NCBI RefSeq assembly: GCF_027595985.1
Contig: NC_073305.1
Coordinates: 30,069,939 to 30,133,938, forward strand
Length of the DNA stretch: 64,000 nt
Direction of reading: 5' to 3'
Source of the DNA: Sorex araneus
Taxonomy: Eukaryota > Chordata > Mammalia > Eulipotyphla > Soricidae
In this document: positions 23,723 through 36,291 of the stretch, one piece after another
Numbering within the stretch: the stretch's first letter is position 1
Layout: each line of letters starts with the position of its first letter
Translations under genes and position numbers: made by a program
The notes under the pieces: model-generated
The model's input: the letters and a program-made list of their open reading frames with translations, nothing else
Told to the model about the DNA's origin: nothing
The model's database searches: none

Positions 23723-26640
23723 AGATAAAATTATTAATGAGTTTGTCTAGTGAAAAATTGTGAACCCTCAGTTTCAATAAATTTCTGAAAACATGTCAGA
23801 TATTTTATTCTGATCTTTTTAGGAATAAAAATCAGTCAGGATTAAATAAACATCATCTCTAATCCCTCTGTAAATCTTAATAACAAATGTCCAGTAGATG
23901 CTGAAAGCCAGAAGTTAGTAGGCACTTCTCCACTATACCTAGGCTGCACTCTGATTGTATATGCACTTGTATAGTACCGTATAACCCGTTCATGTCTCAC
24001 TGGAATCCTTGAATTTGTATGTGCCAAACATCAGTTTCCCTTCACAGCTGTTTAGGTTAGTATCATTTGTTATTAGAATAACAAAATCTGGTGAAAAAAT
24101 ACATAAACAAGTAGAAGGTAAATATTGAAAGAGTGCTTTATTCATAAACTCAGTTAAAGTCTTTGGAAATATTAGTTCAAGGGAGATTGCTATATGGTTT
24201 TCTTATCAAACTAGAACATGCTTAGAGAAACGGATAGGGTTTAAACAAAATCTTTGGAATTCAGGTTGAGTCTGCACAAATATGCACTCAAGAGCCCACG
24301 CTCACAAGGAAACTTAAGAAACCTGCACTGAACATGACAGAAGCTGATTTTCTGGAAGTCCTTCATGAAATAACCCCCACTGCAAGAACCATTACCTTGC
24401 CACATGCAAGGCAAGGGGAGCAGGATCTTCACATGGAAAGATGGAGACATAAATGCACATAGATTTGTTTAAGTGGAAATATCTTAATTATGTGTACATG
24501 ACATTCTTTCCTGGGCTGATGTGCCATTGCTACATGCATGCGTGTGCACAAGTGTGTGCACAATCACGTGTAATTTAAACTTCTACCCACCTGTTTTCAT
24601 TTCCAACTCCTAAATTCTACCTTTTTTTGGTCACTGAGATGCAGAATTATGGTCCAATGTAGCTGCTATTTATTTTCAGTTCAAAAATATTTGAGGATTC
24701 TTGAAAGGGAACTGAAGGATGGAGAATGGACATAGCAACTGAGCTGTGTTCCTCAATACAAAAAAGACCTCATTCACCTGGGACACTATCAGTCAGAAGA
24801 GTCACAAATCTTGTAGGTCTGTGGATTTTTTAAAAACTAAAGTGTCCCTCCATGTTCATTTTCATTCTTCATAATCATTTCCATTTTCCTCTAGGTACGC
24901 AGGATTTATCTGACTCTCTTTTATCATTAAAGTTTAAAACAGGCATTTTCTTGGCTCCAGTCTAATTTACACTGTCTATTCCTGTTTACATTTCAAAACA
25001 TCTATTTTCCTTCACACAATGTTTTGTGTCTTATAATTGGAGAGAACTGGAATTTTGATTCTAGCTCATCATGTGCCAGAGCCTCACGAAGAGTAATTAT
25101 CAAAACGAATGTCACGTTTACACTTAATTTAAGCAAACCAAAACCAGTTTGTACTGTGAGAAAGAAAGGTAAGAGTAAGAGGATCATGGGGATATTCTGA
25201 TGTTTCTGGTCTCTGCCATTTGCTTGTAAGACATTAAGAATGCACTTCCCATGAGCAAAGCACATGGCATAAGAATCAAAGTCCTAAGTCAAAGTTGACC
25301 ACCGAATTTTTAAAAATTATAAATATTTTTATGGCACATAGACAAATAAGGTCTTGACAGTGACACGTGTTTTTATTTATGTATTGATGAATATAAGCTT
25401 AACTTCCAGAAGTAATTATAAAGAGGTGGTAGGGGCTGGCCTCTTTTGTCTATAAATAAATGGATAAAGCAAGCTATAAGAGTACCACCATTCAGATTTA
25501 GCAAACCTGTTACAAATTACTGTAGCTGCTGTTATACCTTACAATGTGTCCAATTAAAAATTATTTTTATAATTTGGGGACAAAGAATGTTCTTATTCTT
25601 AACAAGCTTATCACCTTTACACTTAAAAAAAATCATTTAAAAAAATTCCAGGCATAACCCCAAACTGGGTAACTTGAATATTCTCTTTTGCTGATCACAG
25701 CAGAGAAACAGTCCTAATCTGACAGAATGGAATATTCACAGGGGAAAGAAAATATGCACAAACTAAATGTAAGTATTCGAATATCGCCCCTAAATGGAGC
25801 ATGCATGGGAGAAAGCAATTTGGCAGGAGTGAGATTGCTTTCCAGCTCTCAATTATTTTACTGCTGGTTTTTCTTCAAATTGTAAATCAAATTCTTTTCT
25901 CGTGCCTCAGTGCACCGGCCCCTGCATCTTAAGTGGAGGAAGATCCTGACATTTCTATTTGGTTGCACAGAAACTTAATCGACACATTTCTATAGGACGG
26001 CTGTTTTTCCCCTTAAATTATGTTCCAGCAATGATTTAGTCATTTAAACAGAAAGTTGTTGTCATACCCCTACAGAATATAATAGTACTTGATACTTAAA
26101 AGTTGCTTAAACTCAAGGAAAAAGAGAGAAAACCTCTCTCTCATTCTGCCAAGGAGTCAGGTACATTGATAGCCTTTTATTAAAATATATTATATGACTG
26201 TAAAATAAATTCTAAACATTTATTACCTATGTGATGATACCATTTTTTTCCCTATGAAAGTACTTCTCAGTCTATGAGGAAGGATTTTATTTTCCAAATT
26301 ATTACAGACGCACTTTAGTGAAAAAAAAAGTTAAGCTAGTTTCTAATTACTATGGGAAATGCATAATAATTTAAAAAACTATGAGCCCAATTTTGTTTTT
26401 ATTTAAAAATGTAACAGTATAGTTACTGTTAGGTTGCTGTAAAGTTTCTGAATAGTAGCTACCAATTTCCATCTGGAGCTTAGGCAGGCTGGTTAACCCC
26501 CAGTTCATGAATCTGTATGGGGGTTAGGACCACATTTGAAAGACTAGTGCTGTTTTCACTTCCTTAGTTCCATGGAGGTATGTGTTATTTTAATCATGAA
26601 CTTGAGGTCATTTTTATACTGATTTCTGCAAAATTCCTGT
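23723..26640. other. Long repeat-poor intronic stretch
   Basis: No SINE, LINE or gene recognised in nearly 3 kb. Short minus-strand frames at 23842, 24241 and 25002 show no GADL1 or other family similarity. This is one of the quieter blocks and a plausible place for conserved intronic elements. Confidence 0.45.
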
Positions 26641-26999
26641 GCCATCATCTACCTAAATGTTCCTTGTAGGATGACATTGCTGTGTCCTTCCCCCCTTGCC
26701 ACAAGGAGTTTAGGCTTATTGCAGTCACACCCAACAAGGTGTTCCTGAGTCACTCCCATCCCTTTGGTTAGCTGTAATCATTTCTCTATGCTCTCTTCCC
26801 CGTCATCTGACTCTGTTAATTTTTAAGGTCAGACCTTTCTAGGACACTGAACTTATATTATAAGTTAATATTGCCTTTCTCCTCTCCTTATGTCTTTTGA
26901 ATAATTTACTTTAAAGCAATGTCCTTTTTGTATAGACACAAGAAGACAATAGTACGCTTTTGTAACTTGGGATTTAATTGGCTTCGAATATTATTCATT

Positions 27000-27768
27000 C
27001 CTGGGCATCTGCTTTCTCCACTTAAGCCTCAGTTGCCCTCAGTTCCTAGCACCCCCCAAAAGCAGGGTCCCGACAAGGAACGGAACGGATCCAGGGTAAG
27101 CGGTGAGTTATGTGCTACCTTGGCATCAAGATGGGCCTGGCCAAAGTGCCTAATTCTTAATTATAAGTTAAGAGCTTGATCATGGACAAATGCTGTCATG
27201 ATCCAAAAGTAACAATGAGACTAGGATCCTCCTAGGGATAGGAAAGACTAATCTGGCCTGAGCACTGTAGTCTGAGATCGAGATGGTCCCAGGAGAGCAA
27301 TTCTATAAGCATAATGCATTTCTTATTGTGTCCATAAAATATAATTAATGTTTTGAATGCTTATATGTTTGCTGGACGAGGAGAGGAGAAACACACTCAT
27401 GGGACTCCGCCCTTGGGTGGATCCTCCTGCTGAAAGAGAATTTGTCCTAGAAGCAGCATCCCCTGAGGGGAAGAACTTTACCCCTATTGATTGTGACCAC
27501 ACCTATGTGTAAACCCCAAACCCCCTCATGCTGGGGGGATTTAACTAGGCTGTAAGAGTGGGTTGGGGGGCGAGATCCAGAGCCGGGGAGAGATCGAGAG
27601 CCAGAGCTGGGAGAGAAGCAGAGGGAGAGACAGGAGAATGAAATAAACGACAACTGATAGAGCAACTGGTTTGGCCCTCATTTCCTCTGCTGTCTGCCCC
27701 ATGGTCCCAGGCCGCTCTGGCTGGGTGAGTGGCCTGGACCGAACCCCTGAACCCGGGGGTGGTCTACA
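27000..27768 (+). mobile_element. Solo-LTR-like block
   Basis: A GC-richer island between AT-rich flanks. It has a TATA-poor upstream part, an A/G-rich stretch (agagatcgagagccagagct), the poly(A) signal gaatgaaataaacg at 27638-27651, then a U5-like section ending gaacccgggggtggtctaca at 27768. This order fits an ERV LTR. The 5' border is uncertain (27.0 or 27.37 kb) and no 4-6 bp target duplication could be confirmed. No gag, pol or env is adjacent. Confidence 0.45.
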
Positions 27769-28271
27769 GGGAGAGTCACTGGGGCTCTTCTCCCCCTGGT
27801 AGATGCTTTTTACATTCCTCATAGTCAAATCTTAGAAATGCTTACATTATAATGGCTTTTCAGTGAAACCATAAACCCAATCAGGAAGTCCCTTTATCAG
27901 TTTTCAAAATATACTCCAGAGATTACAAAAGCCAATGGCTCAAAATAGTGTAGGCTTTAGGATCTTCCTACATTGCCCATCAATGGTTATGTGGGTGAGA
28001 GTCCATTTTTGGCCTGTGAACTATTTAGGCTCCCTAAAGTGAGCCAAAAGAAAAATCCAGCAAAGAGGAGGAGCCCAGACTTGTAACCACTAACTTGTGC
28101 TATTACTGAAGAAGGTCAGTTTCTGATAAATTCAGAGAAATTTGCATTGGGCCAAATCCTTCCCTAAACCATGAACAAACTGATATGCCTCCAATTCCAG
28201 ATTTTATAGATATTTTCTTAATTTGAGTTTAATTAACTTACATTGCATTTTCTTTAAAATTGCCAAAATTT
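27769..28271. other. No recognised feature
   Basis: Unique-looking sequence between the LTR-like block and the next SINE. Confidence 0.4.
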
Positions 28272-28454
28272 CAGGGGCCGGAGCGATAGCACAGCGGGTA
28301 GGGCATTTGCCTTGCACACGGCCGACCCGGGTTCGATCCCCGCCATCCCATATGGTCCCCCAAGCACCGCCAGGAGTAATTCCTGAGTGCAAAGCCAGGA
28401 GTAACCCCTGAGCATCGCTGGGTGTGACCCAAAAAGCAAAAAAAATAAATAAAT
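28272..28454 (+). mobile_element. SINE-1, young, with TSD
   Basis: Near-consensus: ggggccggagcgatagcaca start, B box gggttcgatcccc, tail (A)nTAAATAAATA. Flanked by aaaattgccaaaattt (28256-28271) and aaaattggcaaaattt (28455-28470), a 16-bp target duplication with one mismatch. Confidence 0.95.
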
Positions 28455-28480
28455 AAAATTGGCAAAATTTTATTGAAACT

Positions 28481-28593
28481 GTCACTGTCACTGTCATTGA
28501 TTTCTTTGAGTGGGCACCAGTAACATCTCCATTGTAAGACTTGTTGTTACTGTTTTGGCATATCGAATATGCCACGGGTAGCTTGCCAGGCTC
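28481..28593 (-). mobile_element. SINE-2, 5'-truncated, with TSD
   Basis: Antisense CAGTGA tail then gagtgggcaccagtaacatc and ttggcatatcgaatatgcca, ending at gcttgccaggctc. Flanked by tattgaaact at 28471-28480 and 28594-28603. Its left target copy starts immediately after the right target copy of the neighbouring SINE-1. Confidence 0.88.
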
Positions 28594-28954
28594 TATTGAA
28601 ACTAGGAGACTAAATTTATAATAACATGAAATCTACAAAAAGCGTGGGTAAGCAAGAAGACTAATAACCTAAAGAATAAATTACAGGGGCTTTATTGTAA
28701 ACAGATTTTTAAATATATTACCTAAAGGGGATATATCAAATACAGGAAATTATACATACATTTTATCTACACAAAGTTACCCATATAATTTTTAAATCTA
28801 TACTAAACTTAATGTTCTCTTCTGTATCCCCCAAAACAGAGCTTATAGTCATACCAGAGTTATTCATTGTTATCTGGATTTAAGCAAATAAATACTGAAG
28901 AAGCAATATAGAAGGGGCTAACTAAGTAGTTATATTCTGATGTTAGTTATTCTA

Positions 28955-29270
28955 GATCTGGGGTGGCAAATTTGTTTTTCTATAAAGTTCCAACAGTAAA
29001 TATTTTAGGCTTCATAAAGCATATAATCTCTACTGGAAATATTCTTCTTGGCCATTATTGCTTAAAATACCCTAGAAAATAATATATAAACAAATGAGCC
29101 TCATTGTTATAAAAAAATTTATGGATGCTTTTCCTCTGCAATGAAATATTTTACTACTTTACATTGTATTTCCACCACTTAAACACTTCAAAGCCAACTG
29201 CTAATTCTAGTCTGTAAATAAATAGGTGATAAGCTAGATTTTGCCTGGGACATCATTTCTAAACTACAGG
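28955..29270 (+). mobile_element. hAT/Charlie-like non-autonomous DNA transposon fossil
   Basis: ttgtttttctataaagttcc, aacagtaaatattttaggct, atataaacaaatgagcctca and, near the end, agctagattttgcctgggac follow the widely seen MER-type pattern 'tttctgtaaagggccagatagtaaatattttaggcttt ... gatttggcc'. I cannot name the exact MER family. Confidence 0.55.
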
Positions 29271-30205
29271 ATCAAAATGGAAAAATATTTTATAATATGT
29301 AAAATCTATCTCTTCAAGGATAAAGTGCATAAAACACTGTGATCATCTGGCTCCTTTTAAAAATCCTGCCCTGATCCAAGAAATTATACAGAACTTGAAT
29401 TCTGTAATTGTGAGTGAAATCAAAGCTTCAAAGAGGTGGGCAGGGCTGATTCTAGGACTTTCTTCCACCGCATAGATTTGTGAACAATCCCCAAACAAAA
29501 TTTGCTTTAGATTCTATACCCAAACATTCTGGTTCCAAATAAAACACATCCTACAAGTTAGCTTGACATGGATTCTCCTAAATTGAGTTAAAATGTAATT
29601 TATGAACAGGGCTGTTGTGAAATATACTTTAGACCTTGTATCTACCTCAAAACTTCTTCTGGAAACTATAACAAGCTACACTGCCTTTATCATTAAGTCA
29701 AGTTTCTTGGTATAGTCTGGGGACATCTTGAATCATCTGAGGAAGAGATGCAATGAGGCTCAAAGTTGAAACTAGAATTCAAGGCAAGAATAATATGAAC
29801 ACCCAGAATTTAAATGGATGAATTCCAGTCTAAGAGACGGACTAGCCTCCCTGCACCATGAGGAAATTTCAATGAGTTTTCCATGTCCCTTCTTTCTGAG
29901 TAGGTTATAGGTCAGTTCAGCAGCAGTCCAGGAAACAAGAGTTTCCCTTGCTGCCCTTAGGAGACAGTCTACACAAGCTGAAGGTCAATAGACTATGTTT
30001 AAAAAGCTACAGGAAATAGAATACCCAAATTTTCAAGTCAATTCATTAATGTCTCAAATATATATCACTGTGAGACAAGTACCATCATGGCCCTTCCATG
30101 AGACAGTGAGTGTAAGAGCACTGAAGTTTCAAATACAAATTAACAGCTTTCTTTTTCTTTTCCTCTTTCTCCTCCACTCTCTCTTCTCCTCTTCCTTTTC
30201 CTGTT
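29271..30205. other. No recognised feature
   Basis: Unique-looking sequence apart from a pyrimidine tract at about 30150-30200. Confidence 0.45.
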
Positions 30206-30376
30206 TTGTTTATGGATCATACCTGGAAGTGCTCAGGGGTTACTTCTGGTTCTGTGCTCAGGGATCATTAAACACTGCAAGGTATTCAGGGGGACCATAT
30301 ATTATGTATGGGATTGAGCCCAGGTCAGTCAAGTGCAAAGCAAATGTTCTACCCACTGTACTATCTTGGCATCCCA
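30206..30376 (-). mobile_element. SINE-1, antisense, diverged
   Basis: tggatcatacctggaagtgc, tcaggggttacttctggttc, antisense B box attgagcccagg, head ctgtactatcttggc. Confidence 0.82.
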
Positions 30377-32554
30377 GCTTTATTTTTATATTTTACAAAG
30401 GTATATTTGTTTTTCTATGACTTGTTTCATTGAGCAAACTCCCATGTAATGTTACTCATGTGAAATATAAAGAAAGCAAACAAATTAGCTAAAACACAAA
30501 AATAAACTTTTATACTATAAAACCAATTTATTTTCTTTATTTCCAGAAAGAAAAAAAGAACAGGTAAAGGGAAACAGTTGCTGAGAGAATAGAACTAGAC
30601 TTCTAGTGTTAATGCAATGTACAGATGTAGAGTTACAGATATTGGTTTTTAATCATGAATATCTGAAACATATGCTATATTACTTCAATGAAATAGTTTC
30701 ATAGTAAAAAGTTTGTTAGTAAGATGGAAAGCATGTAATTCTGCTCACGAAGGAACTCAGCAATATATGTGACATATAAGATCTTCCTAAAATCTAGATG
30801 AATGTTTTTGTCTTTAAATCGAATGTCTGAGTTTCTTTTGACTATAAATAAGGACTGAATTTTCCCTTTTATATGCAACTTAGAACCTGTTATTCATCTA
30901 AATATATGTCCTTCAGTTTGCAATCTCTATGTTACCAGGAATTCTGTTGCTAAATGAACAACTATAAGAGAAAATATTTTTTTATGTTCTAAACATACAT
31001 GGTCCAAAGATGAAAGTGCATATTGGTAGTCTGATAAAAAGAGTTTTTTTGTAAAGTTTAGCTTTCATCTTGCAAAGCAAAATCTCTCCCCAATACAAAG
31101 AATAAGTCACTACTTCATATATAGAAACCTTCCCTTTTTATTTCTGAGTATTCTGTGTGATTTGTCTCTGGTCACAAATGTAACAATCTATATAAAATAG
31201 GCATTTGCCCTTCTGATACAATTTGCTTTCATCTAAAATTGTTCTGAGACCGCATCCATGAACTACAAAATTTTGTTTATCCTTCATCATAAAAGCAGTT
31301 TCTATCCCTTCTCAAGGAAGATACCAATTCTGGACAAAACATAAAAGCACTTTGACAGCTCTCAGAGTCAAAGAGGGAAACTATAGCCTTCTTAGTTTGT
31401 GTCCAGCTACTATCTAAATCTGTCTGTTTCCTCCAACCCAGTGCTGATTTATTCTTAAGTTCAATGACTGCATTCACTTGTTCAGGTCTAGTTACATGTC
31501 TTTCTTTTGGGATAATAAAGAGTTAAATAAATAATGCTAAATAGTGCTACTTTTTTTTTTTTTTGGCTAATTACTTGATAACTTTAGGAGAAGTTGACTG
31601 TTCTTGGAACCTGAGGTTCTGCACAGAAGGGTAACACAACACTCTCTAACGCAGCTAAACTGCTGCAACCTTCTAGGACAACAACTTGTTGATGCAGAGT
31701 TAGAGTGCTTTCTGAAAAACAGATAAAATGAAATAATTGAATATGTTGCCTGCCTTGCTTTTTTGTTAAAGTATGTAACGTGGCCAAAAAGACTTAAAAA
31801 GAAAAAGAGATATGAATTCTGGCCCTTATTCAAAACAACATAAATATTCTTTAATGAATGGGTAGGTAAACAATGACTGGTTCTCCCTACAATGCTGTAC
31901 TACTGGTTGCAATGTCATGCAAAGTGAAAGCTGCCAGACTCAGAGTCTACTTTCCTTGTGATTCGACTTTGGTGGCATTCTGGAAAATACAATCCTAAGT
32001 GAATGGAAAACAGATGAGTTATGGCCAATGACTTAAAATGATGAGCGATGATTCTAAATTGACAGTTTGGGGGAATTTGGGAGGGAATGAAGTTCTGCAT
32101 GGTGCCATAGTGGTTAAGATATTACCACTGGATTATAAAATCTGTTCAGAACTAGATCTTATTTTTCTTTTTGGCCCTCAAAGCCTAATATGAAGCTCTG
32201 CTAGTAGGGAATGCTATATAGCTGCCAATGCTCCATAGAATGATACATCTTAACAGGTGAGTTTTGCTGCTATGTAAATTTTTTAATGCAAAAAGGAATA
32301 AATTTTTAAAACAAAAAAGATTCTTTGAAAATATTCAGTCACATGAGATCAGGCAAGTAAGCATAAAGTCTATTTCATAATCTCTATGTAGATGACATGT
32401 GTAAAGCTGTGAACAATAAACATTGTGGAGATTTGTAGTAATATTCAAAACTGCTCTGGTGCGCAAACTCTGGAAAGAAAACATACTGTCAGGTATTTTA
32501 TCCTGGTTATACCAAAATTACACATCCTTAAGTAAATCACTCAATCTGTATGGT
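30377..32554. other. No confident feature
   Basis: Unique-looking. Includes a T tract (31551-31564). Short frames at 31277-32100 were inspected; none has a recognisable domain. Confidence 0.45.
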
Positions 32555-32714
32555 CTAGTATTATTAATTATTTTAAGTGAGTTTGTTTTAAATTTGTTTT
32601 TGCACACCTGGTCTTTTATTACACTATTTCATTATTTTCTCTTGAGAAAAGAACATTTGAAAATGCTGTGAAAACATGTCTTTTAGTTTACTCCCTTTCC
32701 CATAAGCATCCAAA
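32555..32714. repeat. 160-bp direct duplication, copy A
   Basis: Begins ctagtattattaattatttt and ends cccataagcatccaaa. It matches 33396-33553 with a few substitutions and small indels. Confidence 0.9.
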
Positions 32715-33395
32715 GAGAAGAATCATATTAAGGATTCTTAAATGCAAACAATCAAGGTATTTTGGACATGGTGAACGTTGGGGCTTTCTTTATGATGAGC
32801 ACAGATTGTTTCTAAATGATTCAAATAAATTTTACATATTCTATAGTACATCAGACTATACACCAAATGGACCCTCCATACTTAGTAAATATGCAATTTT
32901 CATAGAGTGTTGGAAAACCAGTTGAAATGTGATGATGTAGTTAACATAATTTTCATTGTTTTTGCAGTGGGTTTTTTAGTATATTGAAGTTATCTTTAAA
33001 CCTAACACATTTTTATGTGTCCCTACATAATTTCTATGCTCTTTATGCTTATTTATGATGCTACCTAAACTAGCTCTGCTCACATTAGAATGTGCATGTG
33101 CATGTGTATGTGTCTCAGGATAGACTGAATTTATACCTGCAATTATAAATAATACTTCCTTACACTCAGTTTAGATTTTCTACTTAGATGCTAATTTACA
33201 TTGGTTAGATTTAACTATATAGGAGGCAATTCCTAAAATGCCATGTGACTTTGGCAAATTTTTAACTCATCTGATTCATTTTCTTCTATTAAGAATTGAC
33301 AATTGTTATGTGGACTAAATAAAATTATGTACATATGTTGTATACAAGTATGAAGTACAAGAGTTTGACATTTGTTAGATATTCAAACTCAGAAA
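32715..33395. other. Spacer between duplicated segments
   Basis: No feature recognised. It is not itself duplicated in the window. Confidence 0.4.
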
Positions 33396-33553
33396 CTAGT
33401 ATTATTAATTATTTTAAGTGAGTTTGTTTTTAAATTAGGTTTTTCACAGCTGGTCTTTTATTACACTATTTCATCATTTTCTCTTGAAAAAACATTTAAA
33501 AATGCTGTGAAAATATGTCTTTTAGTTTACTCCTTTTCCCATAAGCATCCAAA
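33396..33553. repeat. 160-bp direct duplication, copy B
   Basis: Second copy at an offset of about 841 bp. Both copies contain tggtcttttattacactatt and gtcttttagtttactcc. Flanks on both sides differ between copies. Confidence 0.9.
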
Positions 33554-33849
33554 CTACATTCAAATAATTATGAGGTTAGCACTAAAAGTGAGTAGCCATT
33601 TCAAAAATTTTAAAACTAACTTATTTAAAAGTGAGTTAGCACTTTTAAAAATTAAATAAGGCACCACACATGCAAGATTTAACTTTTGTTCTTGCATCAC
33701 CACTTTTATTTAAGTATACCACTTGCATTTAAATTCCAAGTTTCTTTTCCAAGATTGACAAGGTAAATGTATTTTTCCCTTTAAAGAGTAAGACTGTTGT
33801 GAATTATCTTGGTAGTTTGTTGGAAAGGGGCAGGAAAACTTGTCTTCTG

Positions 33850-33975
33850 AAAGCTATTTCAGTGGCTGGGGATATGGCCAGTCATAAAACAAATGCCTTC
33901 CATATGCAAGAGTCCTGGGTTCAGTCCTAGACTGTACAGTCCTCTGAACACTATAGATCCTGTGTAACACAGAGA
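33850..33975 (+). mobile_element. tRNA-derived SINE fossil (ID-like or old SINE-1)
   Basis: ggctggggatatggccagtc (A-box-like), atgccttccatatgcaagag, and B-box-like gggttcagtcc. Followed by body-like cagtcctctgaacactatag. Confidence 0.5.
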
Positions 33976-35192
33976 ATACATCTCCCCAATTTTTTACATT
34001 GAAAAAGTATACTGAGGAAGGCACTTTCTATTGCATCCTAGACATTTCTATCTATTGTCTAAGTATTTCAGAGAACACAGAAATATTTCACTAAGCAAAA
34101 ATATATTTCTTTTTGTACATAAGAAGGAGTCATACGCTGAAAAAAATCATCTGTATCTGTTATCCACCTTGTGTCCCAAATTGTGTATTTCCTGGTACTG
34201 TCCTCATGCTCAGTTTTATGAAGGGAAAATTGAAGAACAGTACTATGTTTTCCATAGATGCCTAAGGACACAAATCATCTATGCATAGCTCCCAATCCAG
34301 ATAAAATAAATTTGAGCCTACATGGGTTAGACCTGAAATTCTACTTCCTTATTAGCACTCTGATTTCTCGCACTTAGGAAGTAAATTTGGTACCATGAAG
34401 AATGCCACTCACCAACCCCCACCAAGGGAGAGCCAATGGTGATGTGAGAAGGAAAGGGTGTTCTGGACACGAAAAATGATTCTGACAGAGAGGGGAGATG
34501 AGACTGGTAAACTCTGAATTGCTTAGGTCAATGTTATAATAAAATAAACCAGAAATTGCTATTCAATTTTTATTAATCACAAAACCTTAGAGTATTCAAA
34601 ACAACATTTAACGATAGCCCAAGAAACAATGAAATGCTTGTCTTTTTATAATCTGAAGAATCAATTAACTTCTTTCAATGTGTTTTCAGACCCTCCCCCT
34701 ATTCAATTTTTTCTCCTTTTGTACCACTCCCTCCATTTTCTTCTCATATCTCTGCTCCCCACCCCCACATTTCAGAGTGAGCTGCACTGGTTTAAATCTC
34801 TCAAGCTTAAATTGTGTAAAATTGATGGTCTATAGCCCATGAAATCATATGCATCTAAGAGATCATTTGAGCTTGGCTAAACATGGAGAAATGAACCACA
34901 CTTTGACCGGGCATGCCTTTTTTCTAATATGGATTTTTACCTTTATTTTCCTCTCAAGCCTATCTCAAAATCAGAAATGCACAAAATAAAAAATTGCTTC
35001 AACTTAAAAGAACTGCCCTGGTTATGCCCTTTCCAATATAGATAAGCAAAGCCACAAAAATAAAGCATTTAGAATCCCAGAAAACCCGCAGACCACAGGT
35101 TCACATTTGGTGTTTACCATGTAGAAATGACGATGACAGCAATTCCAATAAACCTAATGTTAGTCATATATTCAAGGCAGCTGAATGAACAG
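33976..35192. other. No recognised feature
   Basis: Unique-looking. The frames at 34031-34288 (plus) and 34068-34271 (minus) overlap and show no family motif. Confidence 0.45.
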
Positions 35193-35687
35193 TCATAAAA
35201 ATAAACTAAACTGAACCAAAAGCTTTAGTTGAAGAATGGACATAATAAATGCTTTACACACCCTATAAAGCAAAACTTTAATAGCCAGTTGTGTCACAAC
35301 AGCCATCTGAGCTAACTCTTCCTCAGAAACTGTTGTGGTCAATCCAATTTGAACCACTGTTGGAAGATTCCTATATTGTTTCTTTAAATGACAAGTTAGT
35401 AGGTAATTCTTAGCAGAGGGTGGTACCAACTCTCAGAGAACATTGTAAAAGCATTTTAGATGTTTGCCTTGACTACAGGGTGCAACTTTATGTGCTACGA
35501 CAAGGTCAAGGCTATGCAACATATAACAGTGCTTAGAAAAAACTTGCCCAAGGCAGAACCATGTTGCCCTAACTTTCACCAATGAAGAAGCTCCTGTTGA
35601 GACATAAGAGGCCTGAACTGGCTCTCCAGAAAGACCTGCACTTTTATTTGATATTCCTGAATTCTTTCTATTTCTATCAGGATTCAT
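35193..35687 (-). pseudogene. Unidentified broken ORF, 164 codons with one internal stop
   Basis: Reading from ATG at 35687, one frame runs 84 codons to a TGA at 35435-35433, then continues open in the same frame for about 79 more codons to 35193. The product would be moderately hydrophobic, with several Cys and His residues in the middle and a GLTTTVSEEELAQMAV segment near residue 120. I do not recognise a family. No poly(A) tract marks a retrocopy 3' end, and a SINE scrap lies just upstream (35699-35782). It could be a decayed pseudogene, a transposon-derived fragment or a chance open frame. Confidence 0.3.
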
Positions 35688-35698
35688 CTTGATCTCTG

Positions 35699-35782
35699 TT
35701 TTGTTTTGGAGTCATACATGGTGATATTCAGGTTGATGTTATTCCTGGATCTTCACTCAGTGTAAGCCTGAATGTGCCACTC
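35699..35782 (-). mobile_element. SINE-1 scrap, antisense
   Basis: tggagtcatacatggtgata, ttattcctggatcttcactc. Only the 3' body is recognisable. Confidence 0.5.
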
Positions 35783-36102
35783 CCCCACACCCCCCAAAAA
35801 AAAAACAACCCAGTAAAATTACAACAAAATAAAGTCAATGTACTTTATCGATAGGTGTCCTAAACTCTTATCTTACACACTAAAATTTTACTCTCCAATA
35901 GTTTAATCTGGTATCTGCAAAGTTCTTTATTATCTAATATCAAAAATATCTGCATTTTAAATCTCATTCTACATAGTAAATCCATTGTGAAAGAAAAAAT
36001 TCTGTGTAGTTCCATATACTACATGAGAGTGTGTAGTGTTTTGATATACACTGATATCTTGAAACAATTACTCAAGAGATTTTTCTTTTCGTTTTCTTTT
36101 TT

Positions 36103-36278
36103 TTTTTTTTTTTGCTTTTTGGGTCACACCCGGCGATGCACAGGGGTCACTCCTGGCTCATGCACTCAGGAATTACTCCTGGCAGTGCTCGGGGGACCAT
36201 ATGGGATGCTGGGATTCGAACCCGGGTCGGCCGCGTGCAAGGCAAACGCCCTACCCGCTGTGCTATCACTCCAGCCCC
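36103..36278 (-). mobile_element. SINE-1, young, with TSD
   Basis: Near-consensus antisense copy: gggtcacacccggcgatgca, antisense B box gattcgaacccgggtcgg, head cactccagcccc. Flanked by tcgttttcttttt (36089-36101) and tcgttttccttttt (36279-36292), one mismatch. Confidence 0.93.
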
Positions 36279-36291
36279 TCGTTTTCCTTTT

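Noticed and set aside
27447-27828. Overlapping Ser/Pro-rich minus-strand ORFs
   Set aside because: Readings through the LTR-like GC-rich block; no domain, and low complexity.
28204-28575. 123-codon minus-strand ORF and overlapping shorter frames
   Set aside because: Spans a SINE-1 and the adjacent SINE-2. Near-identical peptides appear at 63121-63428 and 36112-36452, all from SINE-1.
32101-32160. MIR-like phrase catagtggttaagatatt
   Set aside because: The match is limited to the tRNA-like start and is too short to distinguish from chance.
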